This document shows positions 1-7,226 of a DNA stretch of 17,079 nucleotides, piece after piece. A program made the translations under genes and the position numbers. Every line of letters starts with the position of its first letter. Within the stretch, counting starts at the first letter, position 1. The DNA lies in the NCBI GenBank assembly GCA_021826765.1, contig JAKAYK010000012.1, positions 1 through 17,079 on the forward strand, written 5' to 3'. The stretch is from Thermoplasmata archaeon (lineage in GTDB: Archaea; Thermoplasmatota; Thermoplasmata; Thermoplasmatales; Thermoplasmataceae). The notes beneath the pieces were generated by a model. It worked only from the letters and a program-made list of their open reading frames with translations. It did not search any database and was not told where the DNA came from.

Positions 1-843
1 TTTATAGACAGATATGATCTTAAGTCCATTATCCGTGTTATCGAAAAAAATACCAATGTGTTTTACCCTGACATTCCTACAAAATTCAATACCATGATTG
101 AGGATTTAGGCGTTAGTAAAATTTCTACTGGTGGTGCTCTTAAAATAGTTAGCGGAGCATCAATCCTACCTACATCTCTGTTGGAAAAATTTGAAAATAA
201 ATTTGGTGTCAAATTGTGCCAGGGGTATGGCCTCACCGAGGCATGCTCTGTTGCTGCAATGTGCCCTAATGATGCTATGTACCGAGCAGGTTCCTCTGGC
301 CTACCACTTCCAAACACGTCTGTAAAAATCGTGGACATCAAGACGGGAACAATCGACGTGCCTCTGGGTGAAACGGGTGAATTAATAGTGAAGGGGCCCC
401 AGGTCATAGATGAATATCTGGATGAAAAGGGGAAAAGACCTGTTAAGAAAAATGGATGGCTTTACACTGGTGATATAGCTAAGATAGATGAAGATGGATA
501 CATTTATATAATGGGTAGAAAAAAGGAAATGATAATGGTTTCCAGCGTAGGTGTTTACCCATATGAAATTGAGAATATAATTAAACAAAATCCCAAGGTT
601 GAGGAATGTGCAATCATAGGTGTACCTGATTTAAGAACTGGAGAAGCTGTTGTTGCATTTATAGAAGTTAAAAAAAATAAAACGCTGACGAGGGAAGAAA
701 TTCTTGAATTTTGTGAGAAAAACATGTACTTTTTAAAGGTACCCAGTTATGTCTTATTAATTGATCATCTGCCCAGAAATGTGCTCGGAAAAGTTATAAA
801 GAATGATTTAAAAAACTGGTTCATGGCAAATGAAAAACAATAA
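1..843 (+). CDS. Acyl-CoA synthetase (ANL superfamily), 3' part; 5' end outside window
   Basis: The frame is open from base 1, so the gene enters from the left; 280 residues are visible, about half the usual 500-560. These enzymes adenylate a carboxylic acid with ATP and transfer it to CoA in the cytoplasm. Visible ANL core motifs in order are YGLTE near visible residues 76-80, the ELIVKGP strand, GWLYTGD near 153-158, the hinge GRKKEM near 172, and the C-terminal LPRNVLGKVIKNDL, whose Gly-Lys (Lys near 264) is the expected catalytic lysine. The C-terminal lid domain is complete and ends in TAA. An in-frame GTG at 58 is internal, not a start. The substrate (medium- or long-chain fatty, aryl or other acid) cannot be read from this half. 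The family call is firm; subfamily is open. Confidence 0.93.
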   Translation, partial: FIDRYDLKSIIRVIEKNTNVFYPDIPTKFNTMIEDLGVSKISTGGALKIVSGASILPTSLLEKFENKFGVKLCQGYGLTEACSVAAMCPNDAMYRAGSSGLPLPNTSVKIVDIKTGTIDVPLGETGELIVKGPQVIDEYLDEKGKRPVKKNGWLYTGDIAKIDEDGYIYIMGRKKEMIMVSSVGVYPYEIENIIKQNPKVEECAIIGVPDLRTGEAVVAFIEVKKNKTLTREEILEFCEKNMYFLKVPSYVLLIDHLPRNVLGKVIKNDLKNWFMANEKQ

Positions 844-856
844 ATAGCGTCTGAGT

Positions 857-988
857 ATGAATATGAATTTGCGCCCAAATGATCATGTCGAAGTTGAAAT
901 ATCAAGTGGGAACTACTTTAGCACTCTTTCTAAGATAAATGTTGAAAAAGTGTTGTCTTATGGAATCAAATTATATATTTTCAATTGA
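857..988 (+). CDS. Small ORF, 43 residues, unknown
   Basis: An ATG 13 nt after the acyl-CoA synthetase stop opens a 43-codon frame ending in TGA. The product starts MNMNLRPNDHVEVEISSG and ends LYIFN. The start vaguely recalls the N-terminal strand of PilZ/YcgR-like or other beta-barrel domains, but this is only an impression. It could be a short real protein of the same transcript or the remnant of a longer gene cut short. Its last 18 nt overlap the 3' end of the convergent MFS gene. No convincing ribosome binding site is seen. Low confidence that it is expressed. Confidence 0.25.
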   Translation: MNMNLRPNDHVEVEISSGNYFSTLSKINVEKVLSYGIKLYIFN

Positions 989-2296
989 CCTTGAACCTTT
1001 CGAAGGGGTTACTGTGGAAATCATTATTCCTCCTATAATTAAAATTATTATTGATATTACAAAATCATAACCAAAACCTAAAATTTCAGAAATTATTCCG
1101 GATATGATTGCTCCTCCTATCTGTCCTATACCCAAAACAGAATTATACCACCCAATAGCTTTTCCTCTGTTTTCAGGTAGGGCAACCTTTGAAATAGATG
1201 TTACCCACGCTATGCTGATAAAACTCCAAAAAAATCCCATTATTGAATAAAGGGCAACAGATACAGTAAGTTCCTTAATGCCGTAAAATACACAAAAGAC
1301 TGCTGCAAATACAATTGCAACTCTTGAAATAATTGATAGGTTCAATATGTATCTCAATCCATACTTCCTGGAAAATTTTCCAGAAAAAATAAACGCCAAG
1401 GCAGATAGAACATTATTAAATAGATACATGATAAAAATGATTGTTTCAGAGCCATTGAGAATGTCAGCTATGTATACCGGATAAGGCACGAAAAACATCT
1501 GGAAACCAAACATCAATAGCCCGGTAAGTGCTATGTAGAATTTTGTTCTTTTAAGCAACGGTTTGCCGCTCTTATAGATACTGGATTTTGCAATATGTAA
1601 AATTGAGGTTGGAAAATATCTGATCCTTTCGGTAAGCCTCACTGAGTTGATATGATCCAGATCGCCTCTTGCAAGTTTCTCCTTTGATTCCTTGAGAAGT
1701 GTTATAACAGATACTCCTGCAACAAAATAAACTATTCCTGAGAATATATACAGAAAAGGTAAAGCGAAGCCATTGTTTTTTGAATTAAATGTAAGAAAAA
1801 CAGTGCCTATGAATAGACCAATTATGAGGCCCACATATGAAACTATATTAAATTGTGAAATGACATTGGGCCATTCGCTTTCCTGGGAATTCTCCAGTAT
1901 CAGCAGGGTTGCAACTGGTGTTGAAGCCATGGAAATAAGCTGGAAAACTACAAGAACACCCAGGAATGTGAAAAGCTGATGGACAAAAATTATCATCATC
2001 AGTGATAAAGAAGAACCAAAGAATCCTATCATTAAGAATATTTTACGTTTGCCAATGCTGTCTGACAGATTTCCCCAGAATATTACTGCAGGAACTGCAG
2101 CGGTAGAAGCAACTGCTGAAGCAAAACCCACATAGAATACACTGAGATGAAGATAGAAGATTATATAGAGCGGAATCAATGGTGAACTCAATCCCCCTGC
2201 GGCATTGGAAAATAAATAGCTTAAGAACCACCTGTTCTTTACGCGTTCTTTCTGGACATTCTGTATTCCGCTTGACTTGTTCATTTCCTTGTTCAT
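971..2296 (-). CDS. MFS transporter (drug/solute type), 12 TM
   Basis: The 441-residue product is a major facilitator superfamily membrane protein with about 12 hydrophobic segments. It has a short charged N-tail and a basic central loop (KESKEKLARGDLDH region) between the two six-helix halves. The loop 2-3 signature is GNLSDSIGKRKIFL, a good fit to the MFS motif GxLaDrxGrkxxl. The second half carries the related SGKFSRKYGLRY. Start choice: a TTG at 2329 would add 11 residues, but AAAGGTGA (2307-2314, minus strand) lies 10 nt before the ATG at 2296, so I place the start there. The gene converges on the acyl-CoA synthetase and diverges from the second MFS gene. Substrate and direction of transport are not readable. 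Confidence 0.88.
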   Translation of the reverse strand: MNKEMNKSSGIQNVQKERVKNRWFLSYLFSNAAGGLSSPLIPLYIIFYLHLSVFYVGFASAVASTAAVPAVIFWGNLSDSIGKRKIFLMIGFFGSSLSLMMIIFVHQLFTFLGVLVVFQLISMASTPVATLLILENSQESEWPNVISQFNIVSYVGLIIGLFIGTVFLTFNSKNNGFALPFLYIFSGIVYFVAGVSVITLLKESKEKLARGDLDHINSVRLTERIRYFPTSILHIAKSSIYKSGKPLLKRTKFYIALTGLLMFGFQMFFVPYPVYIADILNGSETIIFIMYLFNNVLSALAFIFSGKFSRKYGLRYILNLSIISRVAIVFAAVFCVFYGIKELTVSVALYSIMGFFWSFISIAWVTSISKVALPENRGKAIGWYNSVLGIGQIGGAIISGIISEILGFGYDFVISIIILIIGGIMISTVTPSKGSRSIENI

Positions 2297-2383
2297 TATC
2301 AACATTTCACCTTTCTCATACCCAACCAATTATTTCCGCAGTGGTAAGGTTCATTTTAATTCATACTTTATCGCAATTATTCA

Positions 2384-2395
2384 CTATATAAAAAA
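2384..2395 (-). promoter_or_regulatory. TATA-like box for the minus-strand MFS gene
   Basis: On the minus strand this reads TTTTTTATATAG, a good archaeal TATA element about 90 nt before the start at 2296. It implies a 5' leader of roughly 60-65 nt, consistent with that start being served by a Shine-Dalgarno sequence. Inferred from sequence only. Confidence 0.45.
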
Positions 2396-2516
2396 TCTCT
2401 CATTCATTTAGCCACATAATGAAAAGGCCATAGGAGCCATCATTCAATCAGTTACCAGAACCTCATGCAAAAAATACAAACAAAATTGGTCAATCCGAAC
2501 AGGTTAGAAGAAATGA

Positions 2517-2533
2517 ATATATAGCGTATATAT
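2517..2533 (+). promoter_or_regulatory. TATA-like element of the second MFS gene (leaderless)
   Basis: ATATATA-GCG-TATATAT is a symmetric A+T element whose left arm starts 28 nt before the ATG at 2545. That places the likely transcription start at or next to the start codon. There is no Shine-Dalgarno sequence in between. Confidence 0.5.
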
Positions 2534-2544
2534 CATTATTTTGT

Positions 2545-3897
2545 ATGGTCGAGAACAGCTCAGAGAATAATATAGCTGGCAGGCTGGAGCGATTACCACA
2601 AAGCACATTCCACCTGAAGTTTGCATTGATGCTTGCTTCAGGAGAATGGGCAGAATCTCTCATGCTTCTTGGAAATGGGGCAATTTTGGGATTGGTAGCC
2701 GCAACGTATGGACTTACAGGAAATTTGCAAGCCTATTATTTCCCAGGATTTTTTTTCATGGGAGAATTCATAGGTTCCATATTTTTTGGAAGACTCGCCG
2801 ACGCCAGAGGAAGGAAGACAGTATTTTTGATAAATCAGGCCCTGTTTGGTGCAGGAATGATTATAGCAGGATTCATGAACACCTGGTACCTGGTAGGCAT
2901 CTTTGTCTTCATAGGAGGAATTGGTGTAGGGGGAGAATTCCCGCTTGTTGACAGTTACGGAACAGAAATATTTGTCAAGAAGAAGAGAGGAGCCTGGCTC
3001 GCTTTCATATATACCGTTGCAGTTACTTCTGCACCCCTCATAGTATACATTGCTTCCCTTTCAGCTAACACTGGATACTACTCATTCAGAATACCTCTAT
3101 GGTTCATGGGCGCTGTAGGTATTGCAGTATGGCTCATAAGATTCAGGCTGATGGAATCACCAAGATGGCTTGAAACTCATGGACACCTGGATGATGCAAA
3201 AAAACTCATGGATAAAATTGAAAACGAAGTGGTAAGAGAAACAGGCAAAGAACTTCCACCCATACCTGAAGTGGCCCCATCGGCAGTGAAGAATCCAAGG
3301 TGGACTGAGATGTTTGCACCTGATGTCAGGAAAACTACTATTCTAATGGCAGTTTTCATGTTCTTCCAGTCAGGAGTCTTCTATGGTTTCGTTATATTTG
3401 CCCCAGGCCTTCTGACTGTTTCATATCCATCAAGTGACCCTCTGGGAATTGCGGCTGTGATATTTTCAGGATTCCTTGTGGGGAGTGTATTCAACATATT
3501 CATAATGGATAAGATTGAGAGAAGAACCGGAATAATACTTTTCATGATACTTGGAGGAGTCTTCGGAAGCATGTTCTCAATTGCTTCTGGTCTTGATGAA
3601 TCAATCATATTTGGATTCCTTACATCATTCATGCTCTGGAACTTCTCCAACTTCTATCACCAGTACAATGCTGAAATATTTCCAACGAGACTCAGGACAT
3701 CAGCTGCAGGATTTGTGTATTCCATATCAAGGGTATCCACGACCCTGATAATACTGTTCATAGCAATATTCATAGGGGCAAAGAATGCCTTTGGAATATT
3801 CAGCTTTGCATGGATTATGATACTGATCTGCGCAGCTATGCTGATACTCATTGGGAAAACATCCACGGGAAGGCAGGTCGAAGAAATAGCAAACTAA
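2545..3897 (+). CDS. MFS metabolite:H+ symporter-like transporter
   Basis: 450 residues with about 12 membrane segments. The first-half signature GRLADARGRKTVFLI lies near residues 82-96. It is followed by the GIGVGGEFPLVDSYG segment typical of the sugar porter, MHS and AAHS branches. The second half has the weaker IMDKIERRTGIILF repeat of the motif. PTRLRTSAAGF near residue 380 matches the PxRLRgtgaGf segment of aromatic-acid and organic-acid symporters. A carboxylate or other small metabolite taken up with protons is therefore the likeliest substrate, which is family inference. It sits just upstream of a DRE-TIM enzyme and a CoA-transferase, although a T-rich terminator separates it from them, so co-regulation rather than one transcript is more likely. 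Confidence 0.9.
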   Translation: MVENSSENNIAGRLERLPQSTFHLKFALMLASGEWAESLMLLGNGAILGLVAATYGLTGNLQAYYFPGFFFMGEFIGSIFFGRLADARGRKTVFLINQALFGAGMIIAGFMNTWYLVGIFVFIGGIGVGGEFPLVDSYGTEIFVKKKRGAWLAFIYTVAVTSAPLIVYIASLSANTGYYSFRIPLWFMGAVGIAVWLIRFRLMESPRWLETHGHLDDAKKLMDKIENEVVRETGKELPPIPEVAPSAVKNPRWTEMFAPDVRKTTILMAVFMFFQSGVFYGFVIFAPGLLTVSYPSSDPLGIAAVIFSGFLVGSVFNIFIMDKIERRTGIILFMILGGVFGSMFSIASGLDESIIFGFLTSFMLWNFSNFYHQYNAEIFPTRLRTSAAGFVYSISRVSTTLIILFIAIFIGAKNAFGIFSFAWIMILICAAMLILIGKTSTGRQVEEIAN

Positions 3898-3907
3898 AAA
3901 CCATATA

Positions 3908-3926
3908 TTTTTTTTTTACTTTTTTT
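3908..3926 (+). terminator. T-rich archaeal terminator
   Basis: A run of ten T (3908-3917), AC, then seven T (3920-3926) starts 10 nt after the MFS stop. Archaeal RNA polymerase terminates at such tracts without needing a hairpin. It should insulate the MFS transcript from the next gene. Confidence 0.7.
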
Positions 3927-3946
3927 CTAATCTGTTAGATTAACAA

Positions 3947-3954
3947 TTATAATA
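3947..3954 (+). promoter_or_regulatory. TATA-like box of the DRE-TIM gene (leaderless)
   Basis: TTATAATA begins 28 nt before the ATG at 3975, after the T-tract terminator. The gene has no Shine-Dalgarno sequence, so a leaderless transcript is expected. Confidence 0.45.
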
Positions 3955-3974
3955 TTCAATTCGATTGAAGAACT

Positions 3975-5015
3975 ATGATAACTGATGATACCCTGAGGGA
4001 AGGGCTTCAGGCACCTGGAATCTCATTCACTATTGAAGAGAAGCTTTTTCTGGCAAGGATTGTGTCCTCATACGGAATAAAATGTGCCCTTGTATCATAT
4101 CCCTCTGCACACACCTCTGAAATAAAGATTACAGAGAAAATTGTTTCCGATAAGATATTCCGTGAAGTATTTGCATTGGGCAGGACATTAAAAAGTGATA
4201 TCGATATTATAGACAGCACTGGAGCAAACATATCCCTTCATCTTCCCTTCAGGCTGGAGAATCTCGACAGGATATTTGAAGCAGTAAAATATGCTTCAAC
4301 AAAGGGAAAGATAGTTGAGGTTTCAGTTGTGGATGTCATGAAGAATACACCCGACGAAATCATAAAAATAGCAAGAATGGCAGAATCTGCGGGTGCCGAT
4401 ATTATCCAGCTCCCTGACACCACAGGATCTGGTACTCCAAAACAAATAGGCAGGCTGTTTTCCATGGCAAGGAGTGCAATAAAATGTGAAATAGATGCCC
4501 ACTGCCACAATGACAGGGGCCTCTCAGTTGCCAATGCCATAGCAGCTCTCGAGAATGGGGCTGATCGAATCGATACTACTATCTTCGGAATTGGTGAGAG
4601 AAATGGAATAACAGATGTGGCCCCCATCAACAGGGCACTTGAAATGGATGGAATTGACACCGGATTGGATTCAAATTCAATGAGGAAGGCCTATGAATCT
4701 GTCCTTGAGATCATACTCAGAAAAGTTGGCCCGGAATTTTTCATGGACAATTTCCCGGTGAACGGAAGGAATATTTATACAAACACTGCAGGAACCCATG
4801 TGGCTTATTCTGATGTATTCACCGGAAAAGAAATGAGCTTTAATGTGTATGCAGGAAAATCCATGATCAACGCACTGTTGAAATCAAATGGAATTAACCT
4901 TGATGAGAGTGCCACAACATCACTTCTAAAAGAAGTGAAGGACAGAGCAGTCATCAGTGGAAAATGCATCACGCCAGGAGACATTATCAAAATGGCAGGT
5001 GAATTCTCTGCATAG
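3975..5015 (+). CDS. DRE-TIM metallolyase, homocitrate/2-isopropylmalate synthase-like
   Basis: 346 residues. The DRE-TIM family makes or breaks C-C bonds between acyl-CoA (usually acetyl-CoA) and 2-oxo acids on a divalent metal. The active-site loop DDTLREGLQAPG is right at the N-terminus: Arg8, Glu9 as candidate metal ligand, Gln12. Glu after Arg is the homocitrate synthase pattern; isopropylmalate synthase and HMG-CoA lyase usually have Asp. The metal-binding HCHND is at 176-180, followed by GIGERNG near 205-211, synthase-like rather than lyase-like. The tail has the GRN..Y...AGTHV region of the synthase C-terminal subdomain but no regulatory LeuA dimer domain. It overlaps the next gene, a CoA-transferase. 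Alternatives are citramalate synthase or a lyase acting on a 3-hydroxyacyl-CoA. Superfamily is firm, substrate unknown. Confidence 0.88.
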   Translation: MITDDTLREGLQAPGISFTIEEKLFLARIVSSYGIKCALVSYPSAHTSEIKITEKIVSDKIFREVFALGRTLKSDIDIIDSTGANISLHLPFRLENLDRIFEAVKYASTKGKIVEVSVVDVMKNTPDEIIKIARMAESAGADIIQLPDTTGSGTPKQIGRLFSMARSAIKCEIDAHCHNDRGLSVANAIAALENGADRIDTTIFGIGERNGITDVAPINRALEMDGIDTGLDSNSMRKAYESVLEIILRKVGPEFFMDNFPVNGRNIYTNTAGTHVAYSDVFTGKEMSFNVYAGKSMINALLKSNGINLDESATTSLLKEVKDRAVISGKCITPGDIIKMAGEFSA

Positions 5016-6132
5016 AGTCGTAGAAATCGGGCATATCGTTGCAGGACCTACCGCAGGACTCATATTTGCAGACATGGGATATGACGTGATCAAGGTGGAA
5101 AGGCCCGGGGAGGGAGATATATCAAGAAGGCTTTCTGATACTAGTTCTGGTGCATTCCCTTTCTTTAACCGCAATAAGAGGAGCATAACACTTGATTTCA
5201 AGGACGATAAGCACAGAGAAGTGTTCAGGAAATTGATCTCAACCTCCGATATACTGATTGATAATTTAGGCTGGGGGGCCATGAAGAAACTTGGGCTGGG
5301 TTATGAGGAACTGACCAGAATCAATCCAGGACTGATTTATCTTTCAATAAAGGGTTATGGGGAGGGGCCCAATGAAACCAGGAAATCACTTGACTTTCCA
5401 ATAGAGATCCACAGTGGTGTTGCATATATGACAGGCACCATTGACAGGCCCATGAGAGTGGGTGGTTCACTCATAGACATGGGTGCTGCCATGTTCGGTG
5501 TAATAAAGACCCAGGAGGCCCTCATTGAAAGAACAATTTCGGGAAAGGGGAAATATATTGACATTGGGCTTTTTGAAACGGCTGAATTTTTCATGGGCCA
5601 GCACATAGTCACATATCAGTTAAATGGAAAAGAGCTTAAACCATTGAATGAGGAGGGATTTGCATGGGCCATATATGATTTCTTCCCCACTAAGGATGGC
5701 AAAAAGGTTTTCATTGGTGTAACAACGGACTCACAATGGGAAGTATTCTGCAGGGCACTGAAGCTTGATGTCTGTTCTGATAAAAATCTGGAAAAAAATG
5801 AGGACAGGTTCCGGGAGAGGAAAAAGCTCAGCGAGTTGATTACTAGCAAAACCATCGGCATGACTGAAGTAGAATTGATAAATCTCCTGATGTCCATTAA
5901 TATGCCATATTCCACATTGAAAAAACCTTGGGAACTGCTGGATGATCCACATGCAAAACCAAAGATGACAAAGGTTAATTACATGGAGAGAGAACTCACT
6001 ATGCCACAATCCCCCGGTGGGGGTATGGAAATGAGGAATCCTCCATCCCTGGGCCAGCACAATATAGAAATACTCGCAGAACTTGGTTTCAACCCCAAAG
6101 AAATACAGGAAATCATAAGAGGAAACAAATAA
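4999..6132 (+). CDS. Family III CoA-transferase (CaiB/BaiF)
   Basis: About 377 residues if started at the GTG at 4999, which overlaps the upstream stop by 17 nt. An ATG at 4957 would add 14 residues that do not look like the family N-terminus, so GTG is preferred without a clear ribosome binding site. Family III enzymes move CoA between carboxylic acids through an aspartyl-CoA intermediate. Visible landmarks: VVEIGHIVAGPTAGLIFADM and VIKVERPGEGD at 7-40 (CoA-binding Rossmann-like start), NRNKRSITLDFK at 57-68, and GGSLIDMGAAMFG at 155-167, whose Asp160 is the expected catalytic residue. GKGKYIDIGLFE and the C-terminal PSLGQHN..IL..LGF close the fold. The length fits the family. Racemase or decarboxylating variants cannot be excluded. 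Translational coupling suggests it acts with the DRE-TIM enzyme. Confidence 0.9.
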   Translation: MNSLHRVVEIGHIVAGPTAGLIFADMGYDVIKVERPGEGDISRRLSDTSSGAFPFFNRNKRSITLDFKDDKHREVFRKLISTSDILIDNLGWGAMKKLGLGYEELTRINPGLIYLSIKGYGEGPNETRKSLDFPIEIHSGVAYMTGTIDRPMRVGGSLIDMGAAMFGVIKTQEALIERTISGKGKYIDIGLFETAEFFMGQHIVTYQLNGKELKPLNEEGFAWAIYDFFPTKDGKKVFIGVTTDSQWEVFCRALKLDVCSDKNLEKNEDRFRERKKLSELITSKTIGMTEVELINLLMSINMPYSTLKKPWELLDDPHAKPKMTKVNYMERELTMPQSPGGGMEMRNPPSLGQHNIEILAELGFNPKEIQEIIRGNK

Positions 6133-6137
6133 GATAT

Positions 6138-6238
6138 TCTTTGGAAAAGTTAGTGACTCCCTCTCCCAGCTTTCGCAGAGAGCTTCCCACTTCAAAGGTT
6201 GCTGGCGGAATCTCCATGGGCTTGAATTCCCGCTCGTA
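6138..6238 (-). mobile_element. Probable remnant of an IS200/IS605 tnpB 3' end (right end)
   Basis: Read on the minus strand, this stretch is more G+C-rich than its surroundings. One frame, open to a TGA at 6113-6115, contains YEREFKPMEIPPATFEVG, then SSLRKLGEGVTNFS. This resembles the tails of archaeal IS605-type TnpB proteins. The nucleotide context GGGAGAGGGAGTCAC (ending at 6153 on +) resembles the G-rich right ends of such elements, where the 3' end of tnpB also encodes a guide RNA scaffold. No other part of tnpB is present; the rest of the frame lies in the CoA-transferase gene and the HTH promoter. Recognition is from memory of the family pattern, not a search. Confidence 0.42.
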
Positions 6239-6242
6239 AATG

Positions 6243-6250
6243 TTAAATAT
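6243..6250 (+). promoter_or_regulatory. TATA-like box of the HTH-10 gene (leaderless)
   Basis: TTAAATAT begins 28 nt before the ATG at 6271, with no Shine-Dalgarno sequence. The box lies immediately next to the tnpB-like remnant, so the sequence upstream of the promoter may come from that element. Confidence 0.5.
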
Positions 6251-6270
6251 CCTCAAACTGTACGAGTTAT

Positions 6271-6918
6271 ATGTTGTCAGGCAATTTCAGTATAGCAAGT
6301 AAATGCAGTCTGGCTGAAGCTGCAGGTGTACTAAATGAAAAGATAATTTCCACTTATGTCTTTCCAATTGACAGAGATATGAACTATGTCTGTTCAATAA
6401 CAAAGAAACCCAAATCCGGAGAACTTGAAAGTGCCCTTTCCCATGATTATGTATCATACAACCTTTTCTCTAAGGATGGAATTACACTCATACAGGGCAT
6501 AAAGAAGGGTCATGGCATCATGAAAGCAATCATCGACAGCGGGTGTATTCCACTCCTTCCTATCACTGCAACAGAAGGCGTTGAGACTCTTACTTTCATG
6601 GCATTCAACTCATCTTCTGTTTTTAAATTGCAGGAGGTACTTCAGGAGAAAAATTCACTTGAATATTTCAATTTTGACAGGGCAAGCGGGGTTGAACTTT
6701 TTTCAGAAGTGCAGAGAAGATGGGGTATCTTTGGATCAGTGAATCTTACTGACAAGGAGAGAAAACTCATAAAATCTGCATATTCCATGGGTTTCTTTGA
6801 ATGGCCAAGAACATACGATCTGAGCAGAATGAAGGCTGACTATAAGCTTTCCAAGCCCACATTGCTTTTCCACCTGAGAAATGCAGAAAGAAAAATAATG
6901 AAAACTATTTTCGATTAA
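6271..6918 (+). CDS. HTH-10 (bacterio-opsin activator type) transcription regulator
   Basis: 215 residues. The C-terminal part (about 160-211) begins LTDKERKLIKSAYSMGFF, continues WPR...LSRMKADYKLSKPT, and ends in LLFHLRNAERKIM. This is the HTH-10 pattern: a GYF-PR turn, a helix-turn-helix reading SKPTLLFHLR, and the R-AE-K tail. Residues 1-155 form an unrecognised N-terminal domain of mixed alpha/beta look with no TM segment, in the place where relatives carry a ligand or sensor domain. It follows the CoA-transferase on the same strand but has its own TATA box. By position it may sense an acid or CoA-ester and control the 2545-6132 genes. That role is inference; the DNA-binding class is clear. 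Confidence 0.85.
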   Translation: MLSGNFSIASKCSLAEAAGVLNEKIISTYVFPIDRDMNYVCSITKKPKSGELESALSHDYVSYNLFSKDGITLIQGIKKGHGIMKAIIDSGCIPLLPITATEGVETLTFMAFNSSSVFKLQEVLQEKNSLEYFNFDRASGVELFSEVQRRWGIFGSVNLTDKERKLIKSAYSMGFFEWPRTYDLSRMKADYKLSKPTLLFHLRNAERKIMKTIFD

Positions 6919-7049
6919 TCCACAAGTATATTGAATGCGGGTTGACACAGTTACTTTTCTGTTGTCCCGAATCATCTCATCATTAAAGTTGACAATAATG
7001 CTCCTAAAATTATGCCAACCGTAATAGATTGCTTCGTTCCATTCCAGAA

Positions 7050-7196
7050 TCATGATGGAACATCAATGCTTATGATATACGTTACAGGAGCGTAATTTCT
7101 AAACGCATACAGTTTTCCCTTTGTTTTATGCGATATATCTTTGAAAATTATCCTCTTTATGTGCGTGAATTTAAATCTTCTTTTACAAATGAACAT
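7050..7196 (-). CDS. Small basic ORF, 48 residues, unknown; possible pseudogene start
   Basis: Starts MFICKRRFKFTHIKRIIFKD and ends YIISIDVPS. The first half is rich in Lys and Arg. The start lies about 25-30 nt from the same TATA element that serves the divergent ATPase, if that element is read in the opposite direction, so it could be a leaderless divergent transcript. The frame continues past the stop with a hydrophobic segment, which would fit a longer gene broken by nonsense mutations. I do not recognise the product. Chance is a real possibility. Confidence 0.2.
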   Translation of the reverse strand: MFICKRRFKFTHIKRIIFKDISHKTKGKLYAFRNYAPVTYIISIDVPS

Positions 7197-7214
7197 TAGT
7201 ATTCATTACTAATG
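7194..7214. promoter_or_regulatory. Palindromic operator candidate
   Basis: Perfect 8-bp arms CATTAGTA and TACTAATG with a 5-nt spacer TTCAT, ending six bases before the TATA box at 7221. In archaea this is where the BRE sits, so a dimeric repressor bound here would block TFB/TBP, while an activator could help recruit them. If the divergent minus-strand ORF is real, the dyad covers its start codon. Confidence 0.5.
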
Positions 7215-7220
7215 AAAAGA

Positions 7221-7226
7221 TTTATA
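7221..7226 (+). promoter_or_regulatory. TATA box of the DUF4143-type ATPase gene (leaderless)
   Basis: TTTATA preceded by purine-rich GAAAAGA (a BRE-like context) begins 28 nt before the GTG at 7249. The purine-rich flank argues for the plus direction as the main one. Confidence 0.55.

Noticed and set aside
4238..4660. Long minus-strand open frame (140 codons) inside the DRE-TIM gene
   Set aside because: Antisense shadow of a clearly coding frame with family motifs; no promoter or recognisable protein.
5731..6195. 154-codon minus-strand open frame across the CoA-transferase 3' end
   Set aside because: Mostly antisense to a conserved gene, with low-quality composition. Its frame differs from the one that looks like a TnpB tail.
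6215..6235. GGGCTTGAATTCCC stretch resembling a tRNA T-arm
   Set aside because: The loop lacks the TTC-R-A core, no acceptor or anticodon arms fit nearby, and the minus-strand tnpB-like reading explains the stretch better.
7104..7132. CGCATA/TATGCG inverted repeat
   Set aside because: Six-base arms with a 17-nt loop in A+T-rich DNA; likely chance, noted only in the intergenic entry.
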